The notes under the pieces: model-generated
The model's database searches: none
What the model saw: the letters and a program-made list of their open reading frames with translations, nothing else
Told to the model about the DNA's origin: nothing
Shown: positions 8,098 through 16,243 of the stretch, piece after piece
Layout: each line of letters begins with the position of its first letter
How positions within the stretch are numbered: position 1 is the stretch's first letter
Position numbers and translations under genes: made by a program
Origin: Catelliglobosispora koreensis DSM 44566
GTDB taxonomy: Bacteria; Actinomycetota; Actinomycetes; Mycobacteriales; Micromonosporaceae
Assembly: GCF_000379685.1 (NCBI RefSeq)
Contig: NZ_KB903289.1
Span: 221,543-285,542, forward strand
Direction: 5' to 3'
Length of the DNA: 64,000 bases

Positions 8098-8885
8098 GAA
8101 TCCGCATTATTGACGCGTTCGCTGATGGCCCGTTCACGGGAAACCCGGCCGGGGTCGTGCTGCTCGACCGCGACGACTGGCCGGACGAGCAGTGGATGCG
8201 CGACGTCGCGATGGAGCTCAACCAGGCCGAGACCGCGTTCGCCCATCCGCTGACCCAAGACGACGCCGACTGGGCGCTGCGCTGGCTAACCCCGGTGTCC
8301 GAAGTGGACCTGTGCGGGCACGCCACTCTCGCAGCGGCGCACGCGATCGGGGCCGGGACGATCAGGTTCGCGACCCGCAGCGGTGTGCTCACGGCGACGG
8401 TCAAAGCCGATGGTTCGATCACGCTCGACTTCCCGGTGAACCGGCCCGTTCCGGCACCCATCGACCCGGAAATCGCCAAAGCGCTGGGCGCGCAGGTGCA
8501 AGCCGCCTACACCACCGGTGCCTTGGGCGATCTGCTGGTGGAGCTTGAGGATGAGGAAACGGTCCGGGGGCTAAAACCTGACCTGCTGGCACTATCCAAA
8601 GTCGACGTGCGCGGCGTCATCGTCACGGCCCGCTCGACGGCCAACGGCTCCTACCACTTCGTGTCGCGGTTCTTCGGGCCCGCGGTCGGGGTGCCCGAAG
8701 ACCACGTGACCGGCAGTGCCCACACGGCGCTCATGCCGCTGTGGGCTTCCCGTCTGGGTAAGACGACGCTGACCGGGCTGCAGGCTTCCCCGCGCACGGG
8801 GCTGGTCCACTGTGTTCTCACCGGCGAGCGGGTGGAGCTGACCGGCCGGGCGGTTACGGTTCTCGACGGGCAGCTGCTCGCTTAA
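8094..8885 (+). CDS. PhzF-family isomerase/epimerase-like protein
   Basis: 263 residues of the PhzF (diaminopimelate epimerase-like) fold. Seen: GNPAGVVLL at 17-25, the catalytic Glu in NQAETAF (Glu46), DLCGHATLAAAH at about 72-83, and the second-domain GVPEDHVTGSAH. Members isomerise small acidic metabolites; only a few have known substrates. There are no phenazine genes nearby, so PhzF function itself is not implied. Coupled to the HAD gene by a 4-bp overlap; the 3' end overlaps the convergent MOSC gene by 32 bp. Confidence 0.9.
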   Translation: MRIRIIDAFADGPFTGNPAGVVLLDRDDWPDEQWMRDVAMELNQAETAFAHPLTQDDADWALRWLTPVSEVDLCGHATLAAAHAIGAGTIRFATRSGVLTATVKADGSITLDFPVNRPVPAPIDPEIAKALGAQVQAAYTTGALGDLLVELEDEETVRGLKPDLLALSKVDVRGVIVTARSTANGSYHFVSRFFGPAVGVPEDHVTGSAHTALMPLWASRLGKTTLTGLQASPRTGLVHCVLTGERVELTGRAVTVLDGQLLA

Positions 8886-9519
8886 GCGCGTAGGCTCTGG
8901 TTTCTTCGTCGAGCTCGGGGACGGCGGCCAGTTCGTCCAACAGCGACGGTTCGAGTGTCCACGCGCGAAAGAACTTCTCGATGGTCATGTGGTGATCCGG
9001 CCGGTGCACTATCTCGACCGGGTCATCCGCTCGCACCTCACCTGCCTGCACGACGCGCAGATAGGCGCCCGGCCGGGCCCCCGCGGTGAACCGCTTGACC
9101 CATTGCGGCACGGCCATTTTGGCCTGGAACGTGGCGCACGGGATGCGCGGCGACGTGGCTTGCAGGATCAGCTGCGATCCGATGCGCCACTGCTCACCGA
9201 CCAGCGCCCCGTTGACATCGACTCCGGCCGTGGTCAGGTTCTCGCCGAACTTGCCGCCCGGGATCTGCTGCCCCACTTCGGTTTCCCACCAGTCGAGGTC
9301 TTCGCGGGCGTAGGCGTACACAGCCTGGTCGTCGCCGCCGTGATGCTTGATGTCAAAGATCTGGTCACCGACGAGCCCGGAGTGCAGCCCGGTGGTCTTG
9401 GGTCCCGGCGGCCGCACCAGCACGGGATAGTCCACGGGACGTTTGTTGATTCCGGTCATGCCAACGTCTTTGGCGTTGCTGACCTCTGGCACGGCCAGGT
9501 TCACCGACAGGATTCTCAC
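8854..9519 (-). CDS. MOSC-domain protein (YiiM-like)
   Basis: 221 residues. MOSC domains bind a molybdenum cofactor via a conserved Cys; here it is in SPRIPCATFQ. The FGENLTTAGVDVN block and the C-terminal extension match YiiM-type proteins, which reduce N-hydroxylated bases or related compounds. The GTG at 9519 overlaps the TGA of the upstream PLP gene (GTGA); a longer frame to 9537 would lie inside that gene. Coupled expression with the PLP enzyme is likely. Confidence 0.87.
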   Translation of the reverse strand: MRILSVNLAVPEVSNAKDVGMTGINKRPVDYPVLVRPPGPKTTGLHSGLVGDQIFDIKHHGGDDQAVYAYAREDLDWWETEVGQQIPGGKFGENLTTAGVDVNGALVGEQWRIGSQLILQATSPRIPCATFQAKMAVPQWVKRFTAGARPGAYLRVVQAGEVRADDPVEIVHRPDHHMTIEKFFRAWTLEPSLLDELAAVPELDEETRAYALKRAAARREP

Positions 9520-10475
9520 AGTTGCCCGCCCATCCATTGCGTGTAGCGGCTGGCCAGCAGCCCGGGCAGCCCACCCGTGTGCACGAAGACGATCCGCTTG
9601 CCCGCCAGTTTCCCGTTACGTGCCAGCGTAATCAGGCCCGCCATCGCTTTTCCGGTATAGACCGGGTCCAGCAGCAGCCCTTCGGTGCGGGCCGCCAGCA
9701 ACAGGGCTTCTTCACACCCCTTTGTGGGTACTCCGTAAGCCTCCCCCACATGGTCATCGTCGATCTGCACCACTCCGGCCGGCGCGTCGTGCCCGAGCGC
9801 GGTGGCCGTGTCGGCGGCCAGGTCGGTGATGAACTCAGCGACGCCGTCCTGCGCGCCGACGTTGATGCCGAGCACCCGGCTGTGATCGCCTAGCCCGGCG
9901 GCCAGCCCGGCATGGGTGCCGCCTGACCCGATCGCGACCACCGCGAGGTCAAAGTCGAGCTGCTCGTTCAGCTGTGCGCCAACGTGGGCATAGGCTGTCG
10001 CGCCGGGCAGTGACGAGCCGCCGATCGGGATCGCGAGCGCCTTACGTGGATGGGCTTTGGCCGCGTCTTCGATGGCCTGGTTGAGTTCGCCGAACGGCAG
10101 GGCGCCGACCCAGGTGATGTTCGCGCCGAGCATCCGGTCGAGCAGCAGGTTCCCGCTCGGGTGCACGTCATCGGGCCACCTCGGGTCCGGGCGGCGTAGC
10201 ACCAGCTCGCACTCCAGGCCCAGCAGCGCGGCCGCGGCGGCGGTGATGCGGGCGTGATTGCTCTGCGGCCCGCCGCCGGTGACGAGCACCTCGTACCCGC
10301 CGGAAGTGGCCTGCTCGGCGAAAAGCTCGAGTTTGCGGGCCTTGTTGCCGCCACCGGCCAGCCCGGTCAGGTCTTCGCGCTTGATCCAAAGCTGGTCTTT
10401 ACCGAGTCCTAGAGCGCTCGCGAGCCGGGGCAGCGGGTGCACCGGGGTATGGGGCACGGCGACGAGTGGATGCAT
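9516..10475 (-). CDS. PLP-dependent D-cysteine desulfhydrase / ACC deaminase family enzyme
   Basis: 319 residues of the fold-type II PLP family. The Schiff-base lysine is Lys45 in GGGNKARKLE, the substrate-binding QSNHAR lies near 75, and the phosphate-binding Gly-rich loop is GSGGTHAG. Members deaminate D-cysteine (to pyruvate, H2S and ammonia) or 1-aminocyclopropane-1-carboxylate; the annotation between these is open. The ATG at 10475 starts MHPLVAVPHTPVHPLPRL, typical of the family; the longer frame to 10607 runs into the divergent GNAT gene. Operon with MOSC. Confidence 0.87.
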   Translation of the reverse strand: MHPLVAVPHTPVHPLPRLASALGLGKDQLWIKREDLTGLAGGGNKARKLELFAEQATSGGYEVLVTGGGPQSNHARITAAAAALLGLECELVLRRPDPRWPDDVHPSGNLLLDRMLGANITWVGALPFGELNQAIEDAAKAHPRKALAIPIGGSSLPGATAYAHVGAQLNEQLDFDLAVVAIGSGGTHAGLAAGLGDHSRVLGINVGAQDGVAEFITDLAADTATALGHDAPAGVVQIDDDHVGEAYGVPTKGCEEALLLAARTEGLLLDPVYTGKAMAGLITLARNGKLAGKRIVFVHTGGLPGLLASRYTQWMGGQL

Positions 10476-10493
10476 GGGTGGACAATATCTTCT

Positions 10494-10970
10494 GTGATCA
10501 GACCCGCTACCCCGGCCGACGTGCCCGCGATCGTCACCTTCATCAAAGAGCTGGCCGACTACGAACGTGAGCTCGACAAGGCGATCGCGACTGAAGCCCA
10601 GCTGCACACAGCGCTATTCGGCCCGTCCCCGGCGCTCTACGGCCACATGGCCTGCGACGGCGAGACCGGTGAGCCCGTCGGGTTCGCGTTGTGGTTCCTC
10701 AACTTTTCGACGTGGCGTGGCGTGCACGGCATCTATCTGGAAGACCTCTACGTGCGGCCCACCGCCCGTGGACACGGCTACGGCAAGGCGCTGCTCAAGC
10801 AGCTCGCCCAGATCGCGGTCGAGCGGGGTTACTGGGGTGTGGCGTGGTCCGTGCTCGACTGGAACACCCCGTCCATCGACTTCTACAAGTCCCTTGGCGC
10901 GCAGGCTCAGGATGACTGGACGACCTACCGCGTGATGGATGACAGCATGCGCGCTTTGGCGTCTTCATAG
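10494..10970 (+). CDS. GNAT-family N-acetyltransferase
   Basis: 158 residues. The acetyl-CoA binding motif is V-R-P-T-A-R-G-H-G-Y-G-K-A-L near 87-100 after the strand LEDLYV. The chain resembles diamine N-acetyltransferase (SSAT-like) proteins: IRPATPADVPAI at the start and DWNTPSIDFYKSLGA near the end. The GTG at 10494 is chosen because it begins the conserved first strand; an ATG at 10437 would overlap the divergent gene. CAATAT at 10483-10488 might be its -10. The substrate could be a polyamine or amino acid. Confidence 0.88.
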   Translation: MIRPATPADVPAIVTFIKELADYERELDKAIATEAQLHTALFGPSPALYGHMACDGETGEPVGFALWFLNFSTWRGVHGIYLEDLYVRPTARGHGYGKALLKQLAQIAVERGYWGVAWSVLDWNTPSIDFYKSLGAQAQDDWTTYRVMDDSMRALASS

Positions 10971-11054
10971 CTGTACAGGAAACGACAGCACTAGATCCGT
11001 TGTGGCTGTAGATTGCGGCAACCCTTATCCCGCATCAGGTTTGCTGAGGCCACA

Positions 11055-11867
11055 ATGGACAGTGCGCGCAAGGTGCTCACCGCCGTGATCATCGCTGGGG
11101 CGATGATAATCGGGGTGGCCGCACCAGCGGCCGCCGCGGCCGGAACGCTAACGGTCACCGCCCCGACGGCGCCGATAGCGTTCAACGCCACCTTTTCCAT
11201 GAACATCAACTACGCGAACAACGGGGCCACCACGATCGTCGACCCCGATATCGCGCTGTACATCATGGCGAAGAACGGCGCCGGGGTGGCGCAGCCGCTC
11301 GCCCCGGCCAACGTGACCATCACCGCGCCGAGCATCCCGGTATACAAGTGGGACACCGGTGCTGGCACACAGGTGGGGGTGAAGTTCTTCCCTGACTCTC
11401 ACGCCAATCTGGCGCCAGGCTGGAACATCAACTACGTCTTCTCCGTGGGTGTGCAGATGCCGCCTGGCACAGCGAGCCTCGGACTGTCCGCGCGGGTGTG
11501 GAAGAGCAGCAACTCGGCCACCGTTTACGCGACCTGGGCCGGTCAGGTGACAGTGACACCGTCGCCTGCACCCACGACGGCTTCACCGACGCCGCGGCCG
11601 CGCCCGAGCACGCCGGCGCCACCGACCGCATCACCCACGCCCTCGGCTGAAACGTCAGTGACACCAAGCGAACCGGCGCCTAGCGAACCGGTGATCACGG
11701 CGGAGCCCACGTTCACCGAACCGATCGTGACGTTGCCAGCCACCAGTTCCAGCTTGAGCATGTGGGTGTGGTTAGCCGCGTTCTTGATCGCCGTGGCGAT
11801 GGCGATGCTCGTGTGGGTGATCTTCCGGTGGCGCCAAGACGACGACGGGGAGCCCGCCGAAGGTTAG
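11055..11867 (+). CDS. Secreted, membrane-anchored surface protein with Pro/Thr/Ser stalk
   Basis: 270 residues. Signal peptide at 1-31 (cleavage near APAAAAAG), a beta-rich extracellular domain to about 160, then a stalk from about 165 to 230 built of TPSPAPTTASPTPRP-like repeats. One transmembrane helix follows (WVWLAAFLIAVAMAMLVWVIF) and a short charged tail (RWRQDDDGEPAEG) faces the cytoplasm. No sortase motif. The ATG at 11055 follows GAGG. The globular domain resembles generic Ig-like surface domains only. Its stop overlaps the stop of the convergent SRPBCC gene (TTAG). Confidence 0.8.
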   Translation: MDSARKVLTAVIIAGAMIIGVAAPAAAAAGTLTVTAPTAPIAFNATFSMNINYANNGATTIVDPDIALYIMAKNGAGVAQPLAPANVTITAPSIPVYKWDTGAGTQVGVKFFPDSHANLAPGWNINYVFSVGVQMPPGTASLGLSARVWKSSNSATVYATWAGQVTVTPSPAPTTASPTPRPRPSTPAPPTASPTPSAETSVTPSEPAPSEPVITAEPTFTEPIVTLPATSSSLSMWVWLAAFLIAVAMAMLVWVIFRWRQDDDGEPAEG

Positions 11868-12526
11868 GACCACCAAGCGCGCCAGGACGGTTCGTCAAAG
11901 GTGCTGCCGGGGAACGTGGTGGCGATCAGCATCTGCCCACCATCCGGGTGGGTCTGCGACACCGGGACGGTGCCGATGATGAGCAGCCCATCGCCCCAGC
12001 CTGACACGGTGAGGCCCAGCTGGTTCGGGGAACGGAACCACACTTCCCCGGCGAGCTGCTCATCCGTGGGAGCCGTTAGCGCATAAGGCTTTCCGGGCTC
12101 GATGTCACCGGCGAGCGCGAACAGCTCGCGCACTTTGGCGTCTCCGGCGTCCCCGCTGAGGTAGGCGGTTTCCCGGTCGGCGCCCGGGTGACGTTCGAGC
12201 GCGAAGCGCAGCTGCTGCAGGAACGAGGTCCAGCCTTCGTTGACGTCTTCGTAGTAGGCGTCCCACTCGGGGTTGTTGCCCTTAGGCGCGCGCACCATGC
12301 GCACCAGCGTCCGTCCATTGTCGTCGGTCAGGGTGAACGTGTCGCCCGTTCCGAGCGTCAGCGTGTGGCCGTCTTCGGTCGCGTGCGTGAAGTAGATGAG
12401 GTCGATCTCGGCGTCGAGGCTGTCGAGGTGCCACCCGTGCCAGCGGCGCAACTGGTCCTTGTCGCGAAACGCCTGCCACACCGTGTCGATGTCAGCGTCG
12501 ACAAAGACCTCATATTCGAACGTCAT
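11864..12526 (-). CDS. SRPBCC/AHSA1-domain protein
   Basis: 220 residues. The N-terminal pattern (FEYEVFVDADIDTVWQAFRD) and TLVRMVRAP strand are those of the activator of Hsp90 ATPase-like START/Bet v1 fold, which binds hydrophobic ligands. The C-terminal 80 residues are an extension without a known motif. The start overlaps the stop of the upstream ArsR gene by four bases, a frequent arrangement (ArsR repressor + SRPBCC protein). Ligand unknown. Confidence 0.85.
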   Translation of the reverse strand: MTFEYEVFVDADIDTVWQAFRDKDQLRRWHGWHLDSLDAEIDLIYFTHATEDGHTLTLGTGDTFTLTDDNGRTLVRMVRAPKGNNPEWDAYYEDVNEGWTSFLQQLRFALERHPGADRETAYLSGDAGDAKVRELFALAGDIEPGKPYALTAPTDEQLAGEVWFRSPNQLGLTVSGWGDGLLIIGTVPVSQTHPDGGQMLIATTFPGSTFDEPSWRAWWS

Positions 12527-13104
12527 GATGCTGCTCCTAACGCGGATGCCGCCGGGGCGGGATGCCCACCGGCGATGAGGCGGTAAGGCCGCCCGCCCTC
12601 GGTATCGAACGTGGCCACCACCTGGGCGATGGCTTCGGCGAGCGCGTCGGTGAACCGGTGCACGTCGGCAGGCTCGGCGAAACGCACCCGCGCCTCGGCG
12701 GCGAAGGTCAGCAGCCGGGTGCCCTGCTGTTCGGCACCGGCTTGCATGCGCGCCACCTGACGGACCGTCTCGGACGCCACGGCCAGCAGTTGTTCTGCCG
12801 CGACCCGGTCGCCGGTGTGCGCGTCGGTCATGACCTGCGGGTCAACGACGAAGTCGGCCGCGGTGGTGCGCATGAGCCGCTCCTGGCAGCCGCGGCGCTG
12901 GCGCTGGCCGGTCTGCTCGATGAGCCCGGCTTGCTCCAGCAGGCGCAGGTGATAGCCCACGCGCTGACGCGGCAACGACAACTCGGCGGCCAGCTGGGCA
13001 GCCGAGCCCGGGGTGCGCAACCGCTCCAGCAACTGCCGGCGCAGCGGTGACAGCGCCAGGCGCACCTTGTCTGGCTGCTCAAGCAGGGAAACGGCGGCAC
13101 CCAT
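12523..13104 (-). CDS. ArsR-family winged-helix regulator
   Basis: 193 residues. Winged-helix domain at about 10-75 (LSPLRRQLLERL, SAAQLAAELSLPRQRVGYHLRLLEQAGLI). The C-terminal part is long and lacks the metal-binding Cys of classic ArsR, so a non-metal signal is likely. It probably represses itself and the coupled SRPBCC gene. Just upstream (13118-13141) is an A/T-rich island with ATTTG-A-CAAAT on the minus strand, a possible operator. Confidence 0.87.
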   Translation of the reverse strand: MGAAVSLLEQPDKVRLALSPLRRQLLERLRTPGSAAQLAAELSLPRQRVGYHLRLLEQAGLIEQTGQRQRRGCQERLMRTTAADFVVDPQVMTDAHTGDRVAAEQLLAVASETVRQVARMQAGAEQQGTRLLTFAAEARVRFAEPADVHRFTDALAEAIAQVVATFDTEGGRPYRLIAGGHPAPAASALGAAS

Positions 13105-13147
13105 GACCGCAGTTTCCCATTAGACAGAAAAATTTGTCAAATGAGGT

Positions 13148-13930
13148 TCAGGCTCCCAGCCTGCGATGACGGCTGGAGTAGGAGCGCAGCGCGCGCAAGA
13201 AGTCAATCTTGCGGAACCCGGGCCAGTAGACGTCGCAGAAATACAGCTCGCTGTAGGCCGCTTGCCACAGCAGGAACCCGGACAGCCGCTGTTCCCCACT
13301 CGTGCGGATGATGAGATCCGGGTCTGGCAGCCCACTGGTGTAGAGATGCGCGGCGATGGCGTCGGCGGAAAGCTGGTCGGCCACGTCCAGGAGCGGAGTG
13401 CCGGCGAGAGCGTGAGTGTCCAAAAGCGACCGTACCGCGTCGACGATCTCGTCGCGGCCGTCATAACCGACCGCCACCGTGAGCTTGAAAGGGCCATCGG
13501 TTTGCGAGACAGCCCGTTTGAGGGCTTCCCGTGTCGAGTCCGGCAGCGTGTCCAGACGGCCCGCCACGTGGACCTGCCATTGGCCGCCAGGACGGGCCAG
13601 CCGCTCCGCGACCACTTCCTCGATGACCCGCATCAGGTAGCTGACTTCTTCAGAGCCGCGCTTGCGCAGGTTATCCGTTGACGCGACGAACACCGTGACG
13701 TGACCGATGCCCAGGCTCGCACACCAGCTGAGCACCTCCTCGACATGCTCGGCACCGTAGCGGTGCCCGACGCTGGGATTGCCAAAACCTTGCTGCCGGG
13801 CCCAGCGGCGGTTGCCATCCATCACCATCGCGACGTGCCGGGGCAGGGCGGCGTCGCGCAGTGCCCGGGTCAAGCGGCGCGCATAGGCGGCATAGAGCAG
13901 CTGAAGCATGCCGCTGAGGTAACCAGCCAC
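13148..13930 (-). CDS. Isoprenyl (cis-prenyl) transferase, UppS family
   Basis: 260 residues. Family motifs: VAMVMDGNRRWAR near 33-45 (the Asp binds Mg and pyrophosphate), GHRYGAEHVEEVLSWC, a VFVASTDNLRKR block (canonical FSTENW is altered), and RTSGEQRLSGFLLWQ near 210-224. It condenses isopentenyl diphosphate in cis onto an allylic diphosphate, providing the polyprenyl carrier for wall synthesis. Actinobacteria usually have two such enzymes, a short-chain and a long-chain one; the altered block suggests but does not prove the short-chain type. Single gene. Confidence 0.92.
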   Translation of the reverse strand: MAGYLSGMLQLLYAAYARRLTRALRDAALPRHVAMVMDGNRRWARQQGFGNPSVGHRYGAEHVEEVLSWCASLGIGHVTVFVASTDNLRKRGSEEVSYLMRVIEEVVAERLARPGGQWQVHVAGRLDTLPDSTREALKRAVSQTDGPFKLTVAVGYDGRDEIVDAVRSLLDTHALAGTPLLDVADQLSADAIAAHLYTSGLPDPDLIIRTSGEQRLSGFLLWQAAYSELYFCDVYWPGFRKIDFLRALRSYSSRHRRLGA

Positions 13931-13980
13931 TTGCGGAGATCCGGCGCGACCGGAGTGAAGAACCTGTGTAGCCTTCCGCC

Positions 13981-14310
13981 ATGATCTATCACATCGCCCT
14001 GCCCGGTGACTGGATGGCGGCTCAGGCCGAAGGCGTTTACACGGTCTCGACGCGCGGCCGGAGCCTGGCCACTGAGGGCTTCATCCACGCCAGCGATTCA
14101 CTGGAGCAGGTCGAAGCCGTGCGGCAGTTCGTCTATGACGATCTGGAAGACTTGCTGCTGCTGGAGATAGACGAGTCCAAAGTGGACTCCCCCATTGTGC
14201 GGGAGATCCCGCCAGGAGCGGATCAGGAGTTCCCGCACATCTACGGGCCGTTGCCGCTGTCGGCCGTCACCGGCGTCCGCAAGCTCACGGCTTTGCCACC
14301 ACGGCGATAA
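13981..14310 (+). CDS. DUF952 family protein
   Basis: 109 residues with the DUF952 pattern: YHIALPGDW at the start, EGFIHAS in the first third and DQEFPHIYGPLP near the end. Soluble, biochemical role unknown (the fold resembles ADP-ribosyl-binding or transferase-type proteins). TAGCCT at 13969-13974 lies six bases before the ATG, a leaderless arrangement. The last 26 bp overlap the convergent membrane-protein gene. Confidence 0.88.
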   Translation: MIYHIALPGDWMAAQAEGVYTVSTRGRSLATEGFIHASDSLEQVEAVRQFVYDDLEDLLLLEIDESKVDSPIVREIPPGADQEFPHIYGPLPLSAVTGVRKLTALPPRR

Positions 14311-15034
14311 GCCGGTCGTGTTCGGCCTGGGTGCCGATGGCCGTCCGGTGTTCGGGATGCTCGGCATACCAGCGGATCGCCCCGGCCAGCAACCACGGGT
14401 GCACCGGTGTGGAATGCGGAACGTAAGGCCGCTGCGGCGTCCCCGCGCCGAGCACGCCACCGCTTTGCTTGATGAGCGAAGGATCCGTGACAGCCAGTTC
14501 GATGGCGTTGATGACCGGCTTGGCGGGTGGCGCAGGCGGCCCGCCTGGGGCGAGCGCGACCCACGGGATGAGCCGGCGAAACGTGGGCAGCCGCTGCTCG
14601 ATGCCCTCGGGCGTGAGCCGCAACGTCATGCCCCGGGCGGCGAAAACCCCTGCCACAACGGCGAGAGCGCTGACGAGCAGGCCAGCGATGCCGAAGACGG
14701 ATGCCTCGATGACGTCGCCGCGATACGCCGCACCGCTGACCCTGGCCGCGAGCAGCGCCACGAATAGGAACAGCGCCCCGGCCTTGAACGCGATAGTCGG
14801 CATCGGGATATCGAATCCGCCTGGCACCAGCCAGAATCGCCATTGTTTGGAGCGCTTCCAGAACCACACGCCCTGAGCGAGGCCGGCGACGATGACAAGG
14901 ACGATCGCGACGCACGGGATCGCCTCCGGGCTCATACCCCAACGGATATTGGCGAGCGCCGAGAAGATGGCGATGAGGACGGCGGCGGCCGCCAGTCCAA
15001 TGACGAGGGTCCGGCTACGCGAGGGCTCGGCCAT
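14285..15034 (-). CDS. Membrane protein of unknown function
   Basis: 249 residues. Helices are visible at about 10-30, 40-60, 82-100 and 112-132. A soluble C-terminal region follows that begins TLRLTPEGIEQR, reminiscent of PH-like bacterial domains, and contains PYVPHSTPVHPWLLAGAIRWYAEHPEHR. That last region is common in actinobacterial proteins described only as hypothetical. Single gene; 26-bp tail-to-tail overlap with the DUF952 gene. Confidence 0.75.
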   Translation of the reverse strand: MAEPSRSRTLVIGLAAAAVLIAIFSALANIRWGMSPEAIPCVAIVLVIVAGLAQGVWFWKRSKQWRFWLVPGGFDIPMPTIAFKAGALFLFVALLAARVSGAAYRGDVIEASVFGIAGLLVSALAVVAGVFAARGMTLRLTPEGIEQRLPTFRRLIPWVALAPGGPPAPPAKPVINAIELAVTDPSLIKQSGGVLGAGTPQRPYVPHSTPVHPWLLAGAIRWYAEHPEHRTAIGTQAEHDRLIAVVAKP

Positions 15035-15078
15035 GCCACAGCATAGAACAAGCTATCAACTCAGCCATGGACAGCCGT

Positions 15079-15115
15079 TTGAACCACGTGCTCTAATGCG
15101 CTAGAACGTGTTTCA
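15079..15115 (+). promoter_or_regulatory. Promoter with KstR-like operator
   Basis: A -35-like TTGAAC (15079-15084), 17-bp spacer and -10-like TAGAAC (15102-15107). The -10 is overlapped by TAGAACGTGTTTCA (15102-15115), which fits TNNAACNNGTTNNA, the operator consensus of the TetR regulator KstR. It stands 27 bp upstream of the phosphotransferase GTG. Confidence 0.5.
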
Positions 15116-15142
15116 GAAATGGCCATGATGGAGGAGGTAGCG

Positions 15143-16240
15143 GTGCCTGGTGAACACTCAGGAGTAGCGCGTCCGGCCGGCACCCACCGCGACCCTGAGG
15201 AGATCGCCGCCCGGCTGCGGCCATGGCTGTCCGGGCACGCCGGCGCCGAAGCCACGATCACGGACCTGCAGATCCCGGAGTCCAACGGCATGTCCTGCGA
15301 GACCGTCCTGTTTGACGCGTCGTGGGACGGCGCCAAGCACCAGCTCGTGGCCAAGATCGCGCCCGACCCGGGTGCCGTGCCGGTCTTCCCCACCTACGAC
15401 ATGGGCCGCCAATTCCGCGTCATGCGCGCTGTGGCTGAGCACAGCCAGGTCCCCGTGCCGCAAATGCGCTGGCTCGAAGAGAACACCGGTGTCCTGGGCG
15501 TGCCGTTCTTCGTCATGCAGCGTCTCTACGGTGAGGTGCCGCCCGACGTCATGCCCTACAACTTCGGCTCCTGGCTATCGGAGGCCAGCGAGGCAGACCA
15601 GCGCCGCCTGCAGGACAACTCCGTCAACGTGCTCGCCGGACTGCACGCCATCGATGTGAACCAGGTCAGTTTCCTTAGCCCCGCTGGACTGTCAGCGCAC
15701 GTGGCCTCGCAGCGGGCCTTCTATGACTGGGTCTGCGGTGACGGCATTCGCTCCCCGCTGATCGAGCAAGGGTTCGCCTGGCTGATCGAGCACTGGCCCG
15801 CCGGCGAGGGTGATAGCGTGCTCAGCTGGGGCGACGCCCGCATCGGCAACATCATGTACCAGGACTTCACGCCCACCGCGGTGCTCGACTGGGAAATGGC
15901 CGCGCTCGCGCCACGGGAAGTCGACCTCGGCTGGTTCATCTTCCTGCACCGCTTCTTTGAAGACATCGCCGCGGGCTTCGACCTGCCAGGGATGCCGAAC
16001 TTTCTACGGCGGCAAGATGTTTGCGCCACCTATGAGCGGCTCACGGCGTACCAGCCGAAGGATCTGGATTTTTATCTGGTCTATGCGGCATTGCGCCACG
16101 CGATCATCATGTTCCGGATCCAGGCACGTGCCATCCACTTTGGAGAGGCCGAAGTCCCGGCCGACCCCGACGAAATGATCATGCATCGGGAGACGCTCAA
16201 AGCGATGCTCGCCGGCACCTACTGGGACGGGGTGAAGTAG
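15143..16240 (+). CDS. Aminoglycoside phosphotransferase (APH)-fold kinase
   Basis: 365 residues of the APH/choline-kinase fold. Catalytic loop LSWGDARIGN (about 228-237; the usual HGD is WGD) and metal-binding DWEMA (about 248-252) are present; an ATP-side Lys lies in QLVAKIAPDP. Related proteins are common in actinobacterial acyl-CoA and steroid catabolic clusters and are not drug-resistance enzymes. The GTG at 15143 follows GGAGGAGG with good spacing, better than the in-frame ATGs at 15119 and 15128. First gene of a three-gene operon behind a KstR-like operator. Natural substrate unknown. Confidence 0.85.
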   Translation: MPGEHSGVARPAGTHRDPEEIAARLRPWLSGHAGAEATITDLQIPESNGMSCETVLFDASWDGAKHQLVAKIAPDPGAVPVFPTYDMGRQFRVMRAVAEHSQVPVPQMRWLEENTGVLGVPFFVMQRLYGEVPPDVMPYNFGSWLSEASEADQRRLQDNSVNVLAGLHAIDVNQVSFLSPAGLSAHVASQRAFYDWVCGDGIRSPLIEQGFAWLIEHWPAGEGDSVLSWGDARIGNIMYQDFTPTAVLDWEMAALAPREVDLGWFIFLHRFFEDIAAGFDLPGMPNFLRRQDVCATYERLTAYQPKDLDFYLVYAALRHAIIMFRIQARAIHFGEAEVPADPDEMIMHRETLKAMLAGTYWDGVK

Positions 16241-16243
16241 TTC

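Noticed and set aside
13118-13141. A/T-rich island upstream of ArsR as a full promoter
   Set aside because: TTGACA is present on the minus strand but no -10 at proper spacing; kept only as a possible operator in the ArsR entry.
15143-16240. Antibiotic-resistance aminoglycoside kinase
   Set aside because: The fold is shared, but sequence, WGD catalytic loop and operon context point to a catabolic kinase-like protein.
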